NCBI RefSeq assembly: GCF_011752625.1
Contig: NZ_VWXD01000004.1
Location: forward strand, 310,001-374,000
Length of the DNA stretch: 64,000 nt
Source of the DNA: Candidatus Pantoea formicae
GTDB taxonomy: Bacteria > Pseudomonadota > Gammaproteobacteria > Enterobacterales > Enterobacteriaceae
Direction of reading: 5' to 3'
The notes beneath the pieces were generated by a model. That model had not been told where the DNA came from. It ran no database searches and saw only the letters and a list, made by a program, of their open reading frames with translations. A program made the position numbers and the translations under genes. Positions within the stretch are counted from its first letter, which is position 1, and each line of letters starts with the position of its first letter. This document shows positions 36,340 through 45,628 of this stretch, piece by piece.

Positions 36340-37704
36340 TCACTCCGTGATGTCAGGAAATAGCTTCGTCAGCGCTGCTGTCGCATCGTCATAACGGTTG
36401 CGTTGGTGGATGGCCTGTAGCAAAAAAGCCTCCAGCGCGGGAAAGCGCTCGATTGCCTGGTCGAGCAAGGCATCACTGCCCTGCACGTACGCGCCTACGC
36501 TGACCAAATCGCGGTTGCGTTGGTAGCAGGCCAGCAGTTGTCTGAAGCGTTGGATCTTGCGGAACTGCACATGCGGGATCAGCTCAGTCATGGCGCGGCT
36601 GATCGATGCCTCAATGTCGATGGCGGGATAGTGGCCACTCTCCGCCAGACGGCGCGATAACACGATATGTCCGTCAAGAATCGCGCGTGCCGCATCTGCT
36701 ATAGGATCTTGTTGATCGTCGCCTTCCGTCAAAACGGTATAGAACGCGGTGATCGATCCCCCTCCCGCCACGCCATTACCGGCGCGTTCGACCAGCGCAG
36801 GAAGGCGTGCAAACACCGAAGGCGGGTAACCTTTGGTGGCGGGAGGTTCACCGATGGCTAATGCAATTTCGCGTTGAGCCATGGCATAGCGCGTTAGGGA
36901 ATCCATGATCAGCAAAACGTTTAAACCGCGATCGCGGAAATCCTCTGCAATCCGCGTGGCATACACCGCGCCCTGCATACGCAGAAGAGGAGAAACATCC
37001 GCGGGTGCGGCGACGACGACTGCCCGCTCACGCCCCGCTTCACCGAGAATATTTTCAATAAAATCTTTCACTTCCCGCCCACGCTCACCAATCAGGCCAA
37101 CCACAATCACGTCAGCATTAGTGAAACGCGCCATCATGCCCAGCAGCACACTTTTACCGACGCCCGAACCCGCAAACAGCCCCATACGCTGCCCACGCCC
37201 CACGGTCAGCAGGCCGTTAATCGCCCGTACGCCAACATCCAGCACGGTTTTGATCGGATCGCGAAGCAGCGGATTAAGTGAAGTCGTGACTAAGTTCGCC
37301 AGCGGTTTACCCAGCATGGCACCCCCATCAAGCGGATATCCTTGGGCATCCAGCACTCGTCCCAGTAACTGCGGCCCGAGCGGGAGCTGTTTACCGCCAC
37401 AGCTATCGCCATCAGACGCATACACGCGTGCGCCGGGCACAATGCCATCCACCTGCTCCAGTGGCATCAGGTAGAGCGTGTGGCCGTTGAAACCAACCAC
37501 TTCGCTGTCAACAGCCGCTTTGCCCTGCAGAGTTTGCCGCTCCACCCGGCATAGTGCGCCAATCGGTAAAGCCAGCCCGACCGCTTCCATCACCAAGCCA
37601 GTGGCGCGCGTCAGTTTGCCGTATTGCCGAAATACCGGTACCGACGCGATTTTGCTTTCAATATCATCCAAGGCGCTGAGCCACTGCCGCAGTTGCTGGC
37701 TCAC
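36340..37704 (-). CDS. fliI: Flagellar export ATPase FliI
   Basis: A 454-residue F1-beta-like ATPase. Walker A is [15 protein letters not shown], Walker [21 protein letters not shown], and [25 protein letters not shown] is the family signature. It energises unloading of export substrates with FliH and FliJ. The frame opens at 37734, but the GTG at 37704 overlaps the fliH stop (GTGA), has AAGGAG 8 nt upstream and gives the usual length, so a GTG start is called. Confidence 0.95.
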   Translation of the reverse strand: MSQQLRQWLSALDDIESKIASVPVFRQYGKLTRATGLVMEAVGLALPIGALCRVERQTLQGKAAVDSEVVGFNGHTLYLMPLEQVDGIVPGARVYASDGDSCGGKQLPLGPQLLGRVLDAQGYPLDGGAMLGKPLANLVTTSLNPLLRDPIKTVLDVGVRAINGLLTVGRGQRMGLFAGSGVGKSVLLGMMARFTNADVIVVGLIGERGREVKDFIENILGEAGRERAVVVAAPADVSPLLRMQGAVYATRIAEDFRDRGLNVLLIMDSLTRYAMAQREIALAIGEPPATKGYPPSVFARLPALVERAGNGVAGGGSITAFYTVLTEGDDQQDPIADAARAILDGHIVLSRRLAESGHYPAIDIEASISRAMTELIPHVQFRKIQRFRQLLACYQRNRDLVSVGAYVQGSDALLDQAIERFPALEAFLLQAIHQRNRYDDATAALTKLFPDITE

Positions 37705-38393
37705 GAGGTGATCTCCTTGCGCATCAGTTGGCACAGCGTCTGCCAGCGTGTTTCCACGCTGGCATCAAACTCGCTGTCCGCCGATGTTATCCGGCAGCCA
37801 CCGGGAGAGAGTTGTGCATCGCTGTGCAATTGCCATCCTGCCTGTATCAGTCCTTCGGACAGTGCCTGCTCAACCACTACAAAATCATCGGGATGCACAT
37901 AGAGCTGGAGATTGCCGTGCAGTAAGGCATCCTGCTGCAGCAAATCACGAATCTGCTGCAGCAGCCTGTGGTGATCCACCAAGGTATTGCTGCCGTAAAG
38001 TTGCTGCACGGCGGTGAGCGCCAGTTGCACCAGGCGGCCGGGAATCAGGCTATCGAGGTTTGCCATCGCCAGCGTGAAATTCTGCAGCCAGCTCTCCGCC
38101 TCGCGCAGCTTGGCCTGCTGCTGTATGCTGGCCTGCTCCATCCCCTGTGCGATCCCCGCTTCGTGGCCTTCGCGCCAGCCGACCTCATAACCTTGCTGAT
38201 GACCCGCTGCTTCACCCTGCTTTACCCCTTGGCTAAAGCCCTGCTGCTCTGCCTGTTTGCGCAACCGTGCCCATTCAGCTTGTTGCTGCGCATCATTGGG
38301 CGTGTTGTCGGTCTCAGGTGGGGCTTCTGGCGATTCATGCAGCAAGTTGTCTGGCTGCCAGTTGCGCCATTGCGCACGATCAGACGTAGGCAT
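37701..38393 (-). CDS. fliH: Flagellar export regulator FliH
   Basis: A 230-residue FliH. The glycine-repeat segment [37 protein letters not shown] (about residues 52-88) is the hallmark GxxxG helix. FliH dimers bind and restrain FliI and link it to FliN. The ATG at 38393 has GGAGG 8 nt upstream and overlaps the fliG 3' end by 14 nt. Confidence 0.94.
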   Translation of the reverse strand: MPTSDRAQWRNWQPDNLLHESPEAPPETDNTPNDAQQQAEWARLRKQAEQQGFSQGVKQGEAAGHQQGYEVGWREGHEAGIAQGMEQASIQQQAKLREAESWLQNFTLAMANLDSLIPGRLVQLALTAVQQLYGSNTLVDHHRLLQQIRDLLQQDALLHGNLQLYVHPDDFVVVEQALSEGLIQAGWQLHSDAQLSPGGCRITSADSEFDASVETRWQTLCQLMRKEITS

Positions 38394-39366
38394 CGTCGCT
38401 GCCTCCAATCACAATCTCGCCGGCTTCCGCCAGCTTACGCACAATGTTAAGAATGGTTTTCTGCTCGGCCTCGACCTGCGACAAACGCACCGGTCCACGC
38501 GAGGCAAGATCGTCGAGGATCAGCTCCGCCTGACGGCGCGACATATTGGCAAGGAACTTGGTGCGCAGTGCTTCATCCGCCCCTTTCAGCGCAATCAGCA
38601 GCGTTTCGTTTTCAATCTCTTGCAACAAGCGTTGGATATGGCGATCTTCCATCTCAATAAGATTTTCAAACAGGAACATCTCATCGATCAGTTTCTGAGC
38701 CAGCTCCTGATCGTACTCACGCACCGCTTCAATGGCGGACGTCTCCTGCTGTGTCTTCATCAGATTGAGGATTTCTGCCGCAGGGCGCACGCCACCCATT
38801 TTGCTGCGTTTAATGTTTTGACCATCGAGCAGGTTATTCAGCACTTCAGTCAGTTCCTGCAAGGCTGCGGGCTGCACCCCGCCGAAGGTGGCGATGCGCA
38901 GCATGATGTCGTTGCGCTCGCGGTCTTCGAACTTACCCAACACGTCGGCGGCCTGATTGCGCTTGAGGTGCACCAGGATGGTGGCGATGATCTGCGGATG
39001 TTCTTCGCGAATCAGATCAAACACCGATTGTGGCTCCATAAAGTTGAGCGTCTCCATCCCATTGCTGCCCTGCTGCGTATCCAGCAGGTCCTCCAGCAAG
39101 GAACTGGCACGATCTTCCCCCAGCGCTTTCACCAGCACACTGCGCAGATATTCATTGGTATTAAGGCTGAGCGCCGCATATTCACTGGAGTCATTTTCAA
39201 ACTCCTGCAACACGGCGGCCATCTGGTTATGGGTAAAACCGGCCATGTTGACCATGGAACTGCCGATCTGCTTCACTTCATGCGCGTTCAAATGCTTGAA
39301 GACTTCTGCCGCCAGCTCATCACCCAGTGTCAGCATCACGATGGCGCTCTTTTCTGCCGCATTCAT
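38380..39366 (-). CDS. fliG: Flagellar switch protein FliG
   Basis: A 328-residue switch and torque protein. [35 protein letters not shown] begins the N domain that binds FliF; the middle [22 protein letters not shown] and the C-terminal [15 protein letters not shown], with charged residues facing MotA, follow. The start at 39366 overlaps the fliF stop (ATGA). Confidence 0.96.
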   Translation of the reverse strand: MNAAEKSAIVMLTLGDELAAEVFKHLNAHEVKQIGSSMVNMAGFTHNQMAAVLQEFENDSSEYAALSLNTNEYLRSVLVKALGEDRASSLLEDLLDTQQGSNGMETLNFMEPQSVFDLIREEHPQIIATILVHLKRNQAADVLGKFEDRERNDIMLRIATFGGVQPAALQELTEVLNNLLDGQNIKRSKMGGVRPAAEILNLMKTQQETSAIEAVREYDQELAQKLIDEMFLFENLIEMEDRHIQRLLQEIENETLLIALKGADEALRTKFLANMSRRQAELILDDLASRGPVRLSQVEAEQKTILNIVRKLAEAGEIVIGGSDDAYV

Positions 39367-41012
39367 TGCCGCACCTCCTTGTTCATCCACTGTCGAATCA
39401 CCAGCGCAATGACCCGTGGCTCCTGCTGTGCCATTTCACGCAGTTGCTGCGTGCTGAGTTCCGTATTGATGCGCTGCTGGGCGCGAGAGCGAGCATCGTT
39501 TTCAGCCGCATGTTTTTTGGCGGCCAGCGCCTCTTCTCGCGCCTCTTTTTCCATTTCCATCTCACGCAGTCGGGTCTGCTGGTGGCGTTCCCAGCTGGGT
39601 TGCACCAGTTTGCGCCACATCACCCAAGCGATGATCGCAATCACCAGATAGCGGAACAGGTTCATCAGCAGCGTATGGAAGCTGGCCTGCTGCCAAAGAG
39701 GAGGCGCAGACTCTTCAACCACACCATTGAAGGGCGCGTGCATGATGTTGATGCTGTCACCGCGTGCCGCGCGATAGCCAATCGCCTCCTGCACTAAGGT
39801 GTTGATACGTGACAGCTGTTCTTCGCTCATGGCAGTGACACTGCCCTCATCGCCCTGTGGCAGATGATTAATCACCACCGCAACGGAGAGGCGCTCAATA
39901 CGACCCAGACTGGATTTGCTGTGAATAAGCGTACGATCGAGTTCAAAGTTGGTGGTCTCATCGTTGCGGTTGTTATACGGCTGGCCTGCGGGGCGCTGTG
40001 CCTCTCCTGAACCCAAGGGCTGGGTTAGCGGCGCGGTAGCGGGCGTCGGCGGTTGATGGCTGAGCGCGCCAGGGACACCGCCCACGCCGCGCTGATTGCC
40101 CTGCTCCGCCTGGCTGGCCTGACGGCTGCGGATCGCCATTTTTTGTGGATCGGCATTCGGCTGATACTGCTCTTGCGTTTGCTCAAGTTGGGTAAAATCA
40201 ATCTGCGCCGTGACCTGGGCACGCACATTGTTTTCCCCCACCAACGGGGCCAGCATGCGCTGAATGCGCTGCTGATAGTCACGCTCAATATCGTTGGTGT
40301 ATTTAAGCTGTGAGGTTTGTAAACCCCGCATGCCGCTCTGCGTCAGTAGATTGCCGCGCTGATCGACTATCGTGACATTTTCAGCGGCCAGATCCGTGAC
40401 CGCGCTGGCAACCAGGTGGGTAATCGCCACCACCTGGGCGTCATCGAGTGTGCGTCCTTTGACCAGATTGACGCTGACCGAAGCCGTCGGCTGTTTCTTG
40501 TCTCGCACGAACATCGACGGTTTGGGCACCGCCAGATGTACGCGCGCTGACTGGATCGGACCAAGATTCTCAATGGTCCGCGAGAGTTCCCCCTCTAACG
40601 CACGTTGGAAATTCACCTGCTCGCTAAACTGGCTGATACCAAATTTTTCCTGATCCAGCAGTTCAAAACCCACCGCGCCCCCCTTGGGTAAGCCAAGCTG
40701 GGCCAGCTTCATGCGTGCCTCATGTACCAGCCCATCCGGCACGCGAATCACGCCACTCGACGCATCAATGCGGTAAGGCACATTGAGCTGAGTCAGCTGT
40801 GCCACGATGGCACCGCCGTCTTCATCACTGACACTGCTGAATAAAATGCGATAGTTTTGTTGATTGGCCCATAGAGCCAGCGCAATGATTACCGAGAGCG
40901 TTGCCGCAGCTGCAATAACAAACAGCAGCTTCGGGCTGGTACGCAACGATAATAGCGCGGACTTTATTTGTGCGGCCGGATGGTGGTTTAAATCCTTTAA
41001 TGTGGCACTCAT
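39363..41012 (-). CDS. fliF: Flagellar MS-ring protein FliF
   Basis: A 549-residue MS-ring subunit with two membrane helices (about 29-50 and 450-470) flanking a large periplasmic region. [27 protein letters not shown] and [39 protein letters not shown] are signatures. The C-terminal tail that binds FliG ends in [20 protein letters not shown] precedes the ATG. First gene of fliFGHIJK, divergent from fliE. Confidence 0.96.
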   Translation of the reverse strand: MSATLKDLNHHPAAQIKSALLSLRTSPKLLFVIAAAATLSVIIALALWANQQNYRILFSSVSDEDGGAIVAQLTQLNVPYRIDASSGVIRVPDGLVHEARMKLAQLGLPKGGAVGFELLDQEKFGISQFSEQVNFQRALEGELSRTIENLGPIQSARVHLAVPKPSMFVRDKKQPTASVSVNLVKGRTLDDAQVVAITHLVASAVTDLAAENVTIVDQRGNLLTQSGMRGLQTSQLKYTNDIERDYQQRIQRMLAPLVGENNVRAQVTAQIDFTQLEQTQEQYQPNADPQKMAIRSRQASQAEQGNQRGVGGVPGALSHQPPTPATAPLTQPLGSGEAQRPAGQPYNNRNDETTNFELDRTLIHSKSSLGRIERLSVAVVINHLPQGDEGSVTAMSEEQLSRINTLVQEAIGYRAARGDSINIMHAPFNGVVEESAPPLWQQASFHTLLMNLFRYLVIAIIAWVMWRKLVQPSWERHQQTRLREMEMEKEAREEALAAKKHAAENDARSRAQQRINTELSTQQLREMAQQEPRVIALVIRQWMNKEVRQ

Positions 41013-41119
41013 GCCGCCTTCCTGTAAAAAGAGTATTGAGTCATCAGGAATATTCAGACGAACATTATTAACTGAAATAAATTTATTTTAATGCGCAATA
41101 AGGTAAAAGTTGTGCGGGC

Positions 41120-41146
41120 TTATTGGATTTTATGTCCTCCCGATGC
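41120..41146 (+). promoter_or_regulatory. Weak candidate FliA promoter upstream of fliE-cheRBYZ
   Basis: CCCGATGC (41139-41146) has the same -10 core as the four better class 3 sites, 49 nt before the fliE ATG. The tetramer 15 nt upstream is TTAT, a poorer -35. fliE is normally class 2 but here leads the cheRBYZ genes, which are class 3 in E. coli, so a second promoter would make sense. Confidence 0.35.
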
Positions 41147-41195
41147 AAATGATATTCTGCCAACATCTACTATGACTTATATCAGGATGTGCAAC

Positions 41196-41507
41196 ATGTC
41201 AGTGACTTTATTGCGCGGCGTACTCGATCAAATTCAATCCCAGGCACAACAGGTTGCTGGGAAGCCCTCAACTCGTCAAGACGCCCCTGCGTTCTCCGAT
41301 GCCTTAATGACCAGCATCAATGAGATAAATAAAACGCAAATTGAAGCTAAGAATAAGACACAGCAGTGGATGTCCGGCAGTAGCGATATCGGATTAAATG
41401 ATGTGATGTTAAGTATGCAAAAATCGTCTATTTCTTTTAGTTTTGGCATGCAAATGAAAAATAAAATAGTGGGCGCTTATCAGGAAATAATGAACACCCC
41501 GGTATAA
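41196..41507 (+). CDS. fliE: MS-ring/rod adaptor FliE
   Basis: A 103-residue FliE. The conserved C-terminal half reads IGLNDVMLSMQKSSISFSFGMQMKNKIVGAYQEIMNTPV. The open frame begins at 41091, but the ATG at 41196 has AGGA 8 nt upstream and gives the usual length. FliE joins the MS ring to the rod. Unlike E. coli, where fliE stands alone, it is followed 6 nt later by cheR and so heads a fliE-cheR-cheB-cheY-cheZ-flhB-flhA-flhE series. Confidence 0.94.
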   Translation: MSVTLLRGVLDQIQSQAQQVAGKPSTRQDAPAFSDALMTSINEINKTQIEAKNKTQQWMSGSSDIGLNDVMLSMQKSSISFSFGMQMKNKIVGAYQEIMNTPV

Positions 41508-41513
41508 GGCCAG

Positions 41514-42365
41514 ATGGCTATGCGTGAAATTACCCCCATCACTGAACGCTTATTACCGGGAATGTTATGTTTAAATGAGCGCGAATTAGCGCGACTGGCA
41601 AAACTTATTTATGCGCGCGCAGGCATCGTCGTTAATGTGCAAAAAAAAGAGATGATATTTAATCGCCTCTCACGACGGGTGCGAGAACTCAGCCTGACGA
41701 CGTTCTCACAGTATGCGGCTCTGCTGGAATCCCATCCTGAGCACCCGGAGTGGCAAGTCTTTATCAATGCCTTGACCACCAATCTGACGTCGTTTTTTCG
41801 CGAGTCGCACCATTTTCCGATCCTGGCGGAGCATGCCCGTTTACGGCCAAAGGATTACCGCGTGTGGTGTACCGCTGCCGCGACAGGCGAGGAGCCCTGT
41901 TCGATAGCGATGACGCTGGATGAGGTACTCGGCGCTGGAACGCGCGTCTGGGCCTCGGACATCGACACCGAAGTATTAGCGAAAGCACAGGCAGGCATTT
42001 ATCGGTTTCGCGACATTCAAATGCTCACCCAGGCACAGAGGCGTCACTATTTCCTGCGCGGCGCGGGCGAGCATTACGCGAACGTCAAAGTGAAGCCGGC
42101 ACTGCTGGCGAGTATTCAGTATCAGCAGATTAACCTGCTGGATGAGCACTGGCCGCTGTCGCAGCCGTTCGATGCCATCTTTTGCCGCAACGTGATGATT
42201 TATTTCGATGCCACAACCCAGTTGCGCTTGCTTGAACGCTTCGCCCGCTTGCTGAAACCCGGCGGTTTGCTGTTTGTCGGCCATTCCGAACATTTCAATC
42301 ATCCCGCGCTGCCACTCAGGCTACGTGGGCAATCAGTGTACGAACGCATGGAGGATTTACGTTGA
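41514..42365 (+). CDS. cheR: Chemoreceptor methyltransferase CheR
   Basis: A 283-residue S-adenosylmethionine-dependent methyltransferase. The N-terminal helical domain is followed by [20 protein letters not shown], the SAM-binding [18 protein letters not shown] and the [14 protein letters not shown] motif. It methylates receptor glutamates. It is within 6 nt of fliE, and its TGA overlaps the TTG start of cheB. Confidence 0.96.
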   Translation: MAMREITPITERLLPGMLCLNERELARLAKLIYARAGIVVNVQKKEMIFNRLSRRVRELSLTTFSQYAALLESHPEHPEWQVFINALTTNLTSFFRESHHFPILAEHARLRPKDYRVWCTAAATGEEPCSIAMTLDEVLGAGTRVWASDIDTEVLAKAQAGIYRFRDIQMLTQAQRRHYFLRGAGEHYANVKVKPALLASIQYQQINLLDEHWPLSQPFDAIFCRNVMIYFDATTQLRLLERFARLLKPGGLLFVGHSEHFNHPALPLRLRGQSVYERMEDLR

Positions 42366-43417
42366 AACGGATACGCGTGATGGCAGTGGATGATTCGGCA
42401 TTAATGCGCAACATGCTTAATGCCATCGTTAACCAGCAGGCCGATATGGAGATGGTTGCCACCGCGCCCGATCCGTTGATTGCTCGCGACCTGATCAAAC
42501 AGCTCAACCCAGACGTGCTGACGCTGGATATCGATATGCCACGTATGGATGGGCTGGACTTTCTCAGCCGGTTAATGCGGTTGCGGCCGATGCCGGTGAT
42601 CATGATCTCCAGCATGACCACGCGCGGTTCGAGCGCCACGCTGAATGCCCTGGAGCACGGTGCTGTCGATTTTATTCCCAAGCCGGGCAACCAGATCCCA
42701 GGCGATCTGGCGGTATGGGGCGCACTGCTGGCCGACAAAATCCGCGGTGCTGCGAAAGCCAATCCCAATCGCTACCTGAACAGCGCCACCGTGGGAGCCG
42801 TATTACCCGGCATCAAAACCGATATCACCCAAGTGATCGCCATCGGTGCTTCCACTGGCGGCACCGAAGCGCTGCGCTGCGTGCTGACACAGATGCCCGT
42901 GAGTAGCCCTGGCATCGTTATCGCTCAGCATATGCCCGCCGGCTTCACCCGTTCTTTCGCCCAGCGTATGGATACCCTGTGCCAGATAGCCGTACGAGAA
43001 GCCGAGCATGGCGAGCCGCTGATGCCCGGCAATGCCCTGATCGCTCCCGGCGATCGCCACATGACCTTGGTGCGTCGCAGCAGAGGTTATGAGGTGCATA
43101 TCGACGAAAACGCGCCCGTAAATCGCCATCGCCCTTCTGTCGATGTGCTGTTCGACTCCGTGGCGCAGCAGGCAGGGAAATTCGCCAGCGCTGCCATCCT
43201 GACCGGAATGGGTAATGACGGTGCGCGCGGTTTACTCACCCTGCGCCAGGCCGGCGCCTGGACAATGGCACAGAACGAAGCGAGCTGCGTAGTGTTCGGC
43301 ATGCCACGTGAAGCCATTGCGTTGGATGCCGCTTGTGAAGTGGTGGATTTGGACGTGGTGAGCCAGCGACTACTCGACAGTTTCAACAACAACCTACAAC
43401 GAAAGCGAGCCGATTAA
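42362..43417 (+). CDS. cheB: Chemotaxis methylesterase/deamidase CheB
   Basis: A 351-residue response regulator. The receiver domain shows [16 protein letters not shown] and the phospho-acceptor Asp in [13 protein letters not shown]. The esterase domain has [12 protein letters not shown] with the catalytic Ser, [12 protein letters not shown] with the catalytic His, and [10 protein letters not shown] with the Asp. It starts at TTG, overlapping the cheR stop, with GGAGG 7 nt upstream; no in-frame ATG is better placed. Confidence 0.95.
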   Translation: MKRIRVMAVDDSALMRNMLNAIVNQQADMEMVATAPDPLIARDLIKQLNPDVLTLDIDMPRMDGLDFLSRLMRLRPMPVIMISSMTTRGSSATLNALEHGAVDFIPKPGNQIPGDLAVWGALLADKIRGAAKANPNRYLNSATVGAVLPGIKTDITQVIAIGASTGGTEALRCVLTQMPVSSPGIVIAQHMPAGFTRSFAQRMDTLCQIAVREAEHGEPLMPGNALIAPGDRHMTLVRRSRGYEVHIDENAPVNRHRPSVDVLFDSVAQQAGKFASAAILTGMGNDGARGLLTLRQAGAWTMAQNEASCVVFGMPREAIALDAACEVVDLDVVSQRLLDSFNNNLQRKRAD

Positions 43418-43439
43418 GCCGGTTCAGGAGAGCACTCAG

Positions 43440-43826
43440 ATGTCAGATAAAAACCTGCGTTTTCTGGTAGTGGATGACTTTGCCACCATGCGACGCATTG
43501 TCCGTAACCTGCTGCAAGACCTTGGCTATCACAATATTGAAGAGGCGGAAGACGGTCACGACGCCCTCAACAAGCTGCGCGCCGCCGAGTTCGACTTCGT
43601 GGTCAGTGACTGGAACATGCCCAATCTGGATGGACTGGAACTGTTAAAAGCGATTCGCAGCGATGCGGTGATGGGCAAGCTGCCGGTGTTAATGGTGACT
43701 GCCGAAGCCAAGCGCGAAAACATCATTGCTGCCGCCCAAGCCGGTGCCAATGGCTACATCGTGAAACCCTTCACCGCTGCCACGCTGGAAGAGAAGCTCG
43801 GCAAAATTTTCGAAAAGTTGGGGTAA
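43440..43826 (+). CDS. cheY: Chemotaxis response regulator CheY
   Basis: A 128-residue single-domain response regulator almost superimposable on E. coli CheY. The acidic pocket is Asp12/Asp13, the phospho-acceptor is Asp57 ([11 protein letters not shown]), with Thr87 and Lys109 in place. Phosphorylated by CheA, it binds FliM to promote clockwise rotation. Second-last gene of cheRBYZ, 22 nt after cheB. Confidence 0.97.
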   Translation: MSDKNLRFLVVDDFATMRRIVRNLLQDLGYHNIEEAEDGHDALNKLRAAEFDFVVSDWNMPNLDGLELLKAIRSDAVMGKLPVLMVTAEAKRENIIAAAQAGANGYIVKPFTAATLEEKLGKIFEKLG

Positions 43827-43831
43827 CCGCC

Positions 43832-44470
43832 ATGAGCTCACCACCGGATATACAGAGTGAGAACCCGAAAGACCTGTTTATACGCATCGGCCAACTCACA
43901 CGTCTGCTGCGCAACAGCATGGCCAGCTTGGGTCTGGAGCAGACCATCATTGAGGTGGCGGATACCTTTCCCAACACGCGCGATCGCCTGCGTTACGTGG
44001 TGAGTAAAACTTCTCAGGCGGCCGATCGCGCCTTGACCAGCGTCGAAGCCGCGCGCCCTCTTCAGTTAGCGTTGAGTGAGAATGCCGCGGTGCTCAGCCA
44101 TCGCTGGGATGACTGGTTTGTCGATCCCCAATCTCTTGATCGGGCGCGTGAACTGGTACAGGACACGCGTGCCTATTTGCAGAGCGTGCCGGAGATGACC
44201 CAGCAGACCAACGCTCAACTCACTGAGATCATGATGGCGCAGGATTTTCAGGATCTCACCGGACAGGTGCTGCAAAGTCTGATGCAACTGATCGACACCA
44301 TTGAAAAAGAGCTGATCAGCGTATTGGTGGAAAACATGGGCGATCGCGAACCCATTGAGGATCAGGGAGAAGTGCAGTTGAAGAATGGCCCACAGATCGA
44401 CACCACCGCGCAGGGTATTGCGGCTTCGCAGGAGCAGGTTGACGATCTGCTGCAATCATTGGGTTTCTGA
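43832..44470 (+). CDS. cheZ: CheY-P phosphatase CheZ
   Basis: A 212-residue helical phosphatase. IMMAQDFQDLTGQVLQSLMQLIDTIEKEL carries the catalytic Gln, and the C-terminal VDDLLQSLGF is the CheY-binding peptide. It removes the phosphate from CheY-P. It lies 5 nt after cheY and 6 nt before flhB. Confidence 0.96.
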   Translation: MSSPPDIQSENPKDLFIRIGQLTRLLRNSMASLGLEQTIIEVADTFPNTRDRLRYVVSKTSQAADRALTSVEAARPLQLALSENAAVLSHRWDDWFVDPQSLDRARELVQDTRAYLQSVPEMTQQTNAQLTEIMMAQDFQDLTGQVLQSLMQLIDTIEKELISVLVENMGDREPIEDQGEVQLKNGPQIDTTAQGIAASQEQVDDLLQSLGF

Positions 44471-44476
44471 TGCGCC

Positions 44477-45628
44477 ATGTCTGAGCAAAGTGATAACGAG
44501 AAAACAGAAGACCCCACACCCGAACGTATCAAAAAGTCGCGGGAAGAGGGCCAGGTTCCGCGATCCCGCGAGCTGACGACCCTTGCCATGCTGCTGGTGG
44601 GTTGGGGAATGATGATGGTGGGAGGTCATCATCTGGCGCGCTCGTTGCAGCATCTGCTGCATAACGGCCTGGCCTTTGATCGCCTGCTGGTGCGCGATCC
44701 ACAGCATATGCTGGATCAAGCCGGATCGCTGCTCGGTATTGCCTTTCTGGCATTGCTGCCGCTGGTGGGCGGCCTCTATCTCACCGCGTTGACGGCACCG
44801 GTGATCATCGGCGGCCTGAACCTCAGCAGTAAAGCGATCAAGTTCAATGCCAAGAAACTGAACCCGCTGTCGGGCCTTAAACGCCTGTTCTCTGCGCAAA
44901 TGATCTCAGAGATGGTGAAAGCCATTCTCAAAGTGCTGCTGGCAGCGGTGGGCGGTGCTCTGTTCCTGATGCTGAGCAAACACAAGTTGATCGGCTTGAT
45001 CGATGAACCGCTGAACATGGCGCTGCAAGACATCAGTCAATTACTGATGTTCTGCATGCTCGCCATCATCCTGTCGCTGATCCCGATGGTGATGTTCGAC
45101 GTGATTTATCAATTATGGAGCAACTGGAAAAAGCTCCGCATGAGCCGACAGGACGTTAAAGACGAATTCAAAAAGCAGGAAGGTGACCCGCTGTTGAAAG
45201 GTCGTATCCGTCAGTTGCAGCGTCAGATGGCTCAACGCCGCATGATGAGTGACGTCCCAACCGCTGATGTGGTGGTCAATAACCCCACGCACTATTCGGT
45301 GGCGCTCAAATATCAGGAAGGCAGCATGGGCGCGCCCGTGGTGGTCGCGAAAGGCAGCGGCTTGATTGCCCTGCGCATCCGCGAGTTGGCCGCCGAGAAT
45401 GGCGTTCCCATGCTGGATGCCCCACCGCTGGCGCGTGCCTTGTATCGCCACTGTGAGACCGGCGCGCCGGTCCCCACCGAACTGTATAACGCCGTGGCAG
45501 AAGTGCTGGCCTGGGTTTATAGCCTGCGCCGCTGGCGCAAGGGCTATGGCACCCGTCCATCAAGCCCGACCCATCTGCTGGTTCCCGCCACGCTAGATTT
45601 TGCCCAAGAGAGTGAGAGTGATGGCTAA
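44477..45628 (+). CDS. flhB: Flagellar export switch protein FlhB
   Basis: A 383-residue export protein with four membrane segments and a C-terminal cytoplasmic domain cleaved at the NPTH motif (VVVNNPTHYSVAL). KTEDPTPERIKKSREEGQVPRSREL opens the chain. Autocleavage and FliK contact switch export from hook to filament substrates. Its 3' end overlaps flhA by 8 nt. Confidence 0.96.
   Translation: MSEQSDNEKTEDPTPERIKKSREEGQVPRSRELTTLAMLLVGWGMMMVGGHHLARSLQHLLHNGLAFDRLLVRDPQHMLDQAGSLLGIAFLALLPLVGGLYLTALTAPVIIGGLNLSSKAIKFNAKKLNPLSGLKRLFSAQMISEMVKAILKVLLAAVGGALFLMLSKHKLIGLIDEPLNMALQDISQLLMFCMLAIILSLIPMVMFDVIYQLWSNWKKLRMSRQDVKDEFKKQEGDPLLKGRIRQLQRQMAQRRMMSDVPTADVVVNNPTHYSVALKYQEGSMGAPVVVAKGSGLIALRIRELAAENGVPMLDAPPLARALYRHCETGAPVPTELYNAVAEVLAWVYSLRRWRKGYGTRPSSPTHLLVPATLDFAQESESDG

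Noticed and set aside
38257..39651. A 464-codon open frame on the plus strand antisense to fliH, fliG and fliF
   Set aside because: It mirrors three well-conserved genes in frame-shadow position, its product is rich in His, Gln, Leu and Arg with no family pattern, and the strand opposite carries coupled genes.
42316..43392. Several 100-150-codon frames antisense to cheB
   Set aside because: Shadows of a highly conserved GC-rich gene; no ribosome site or family features.
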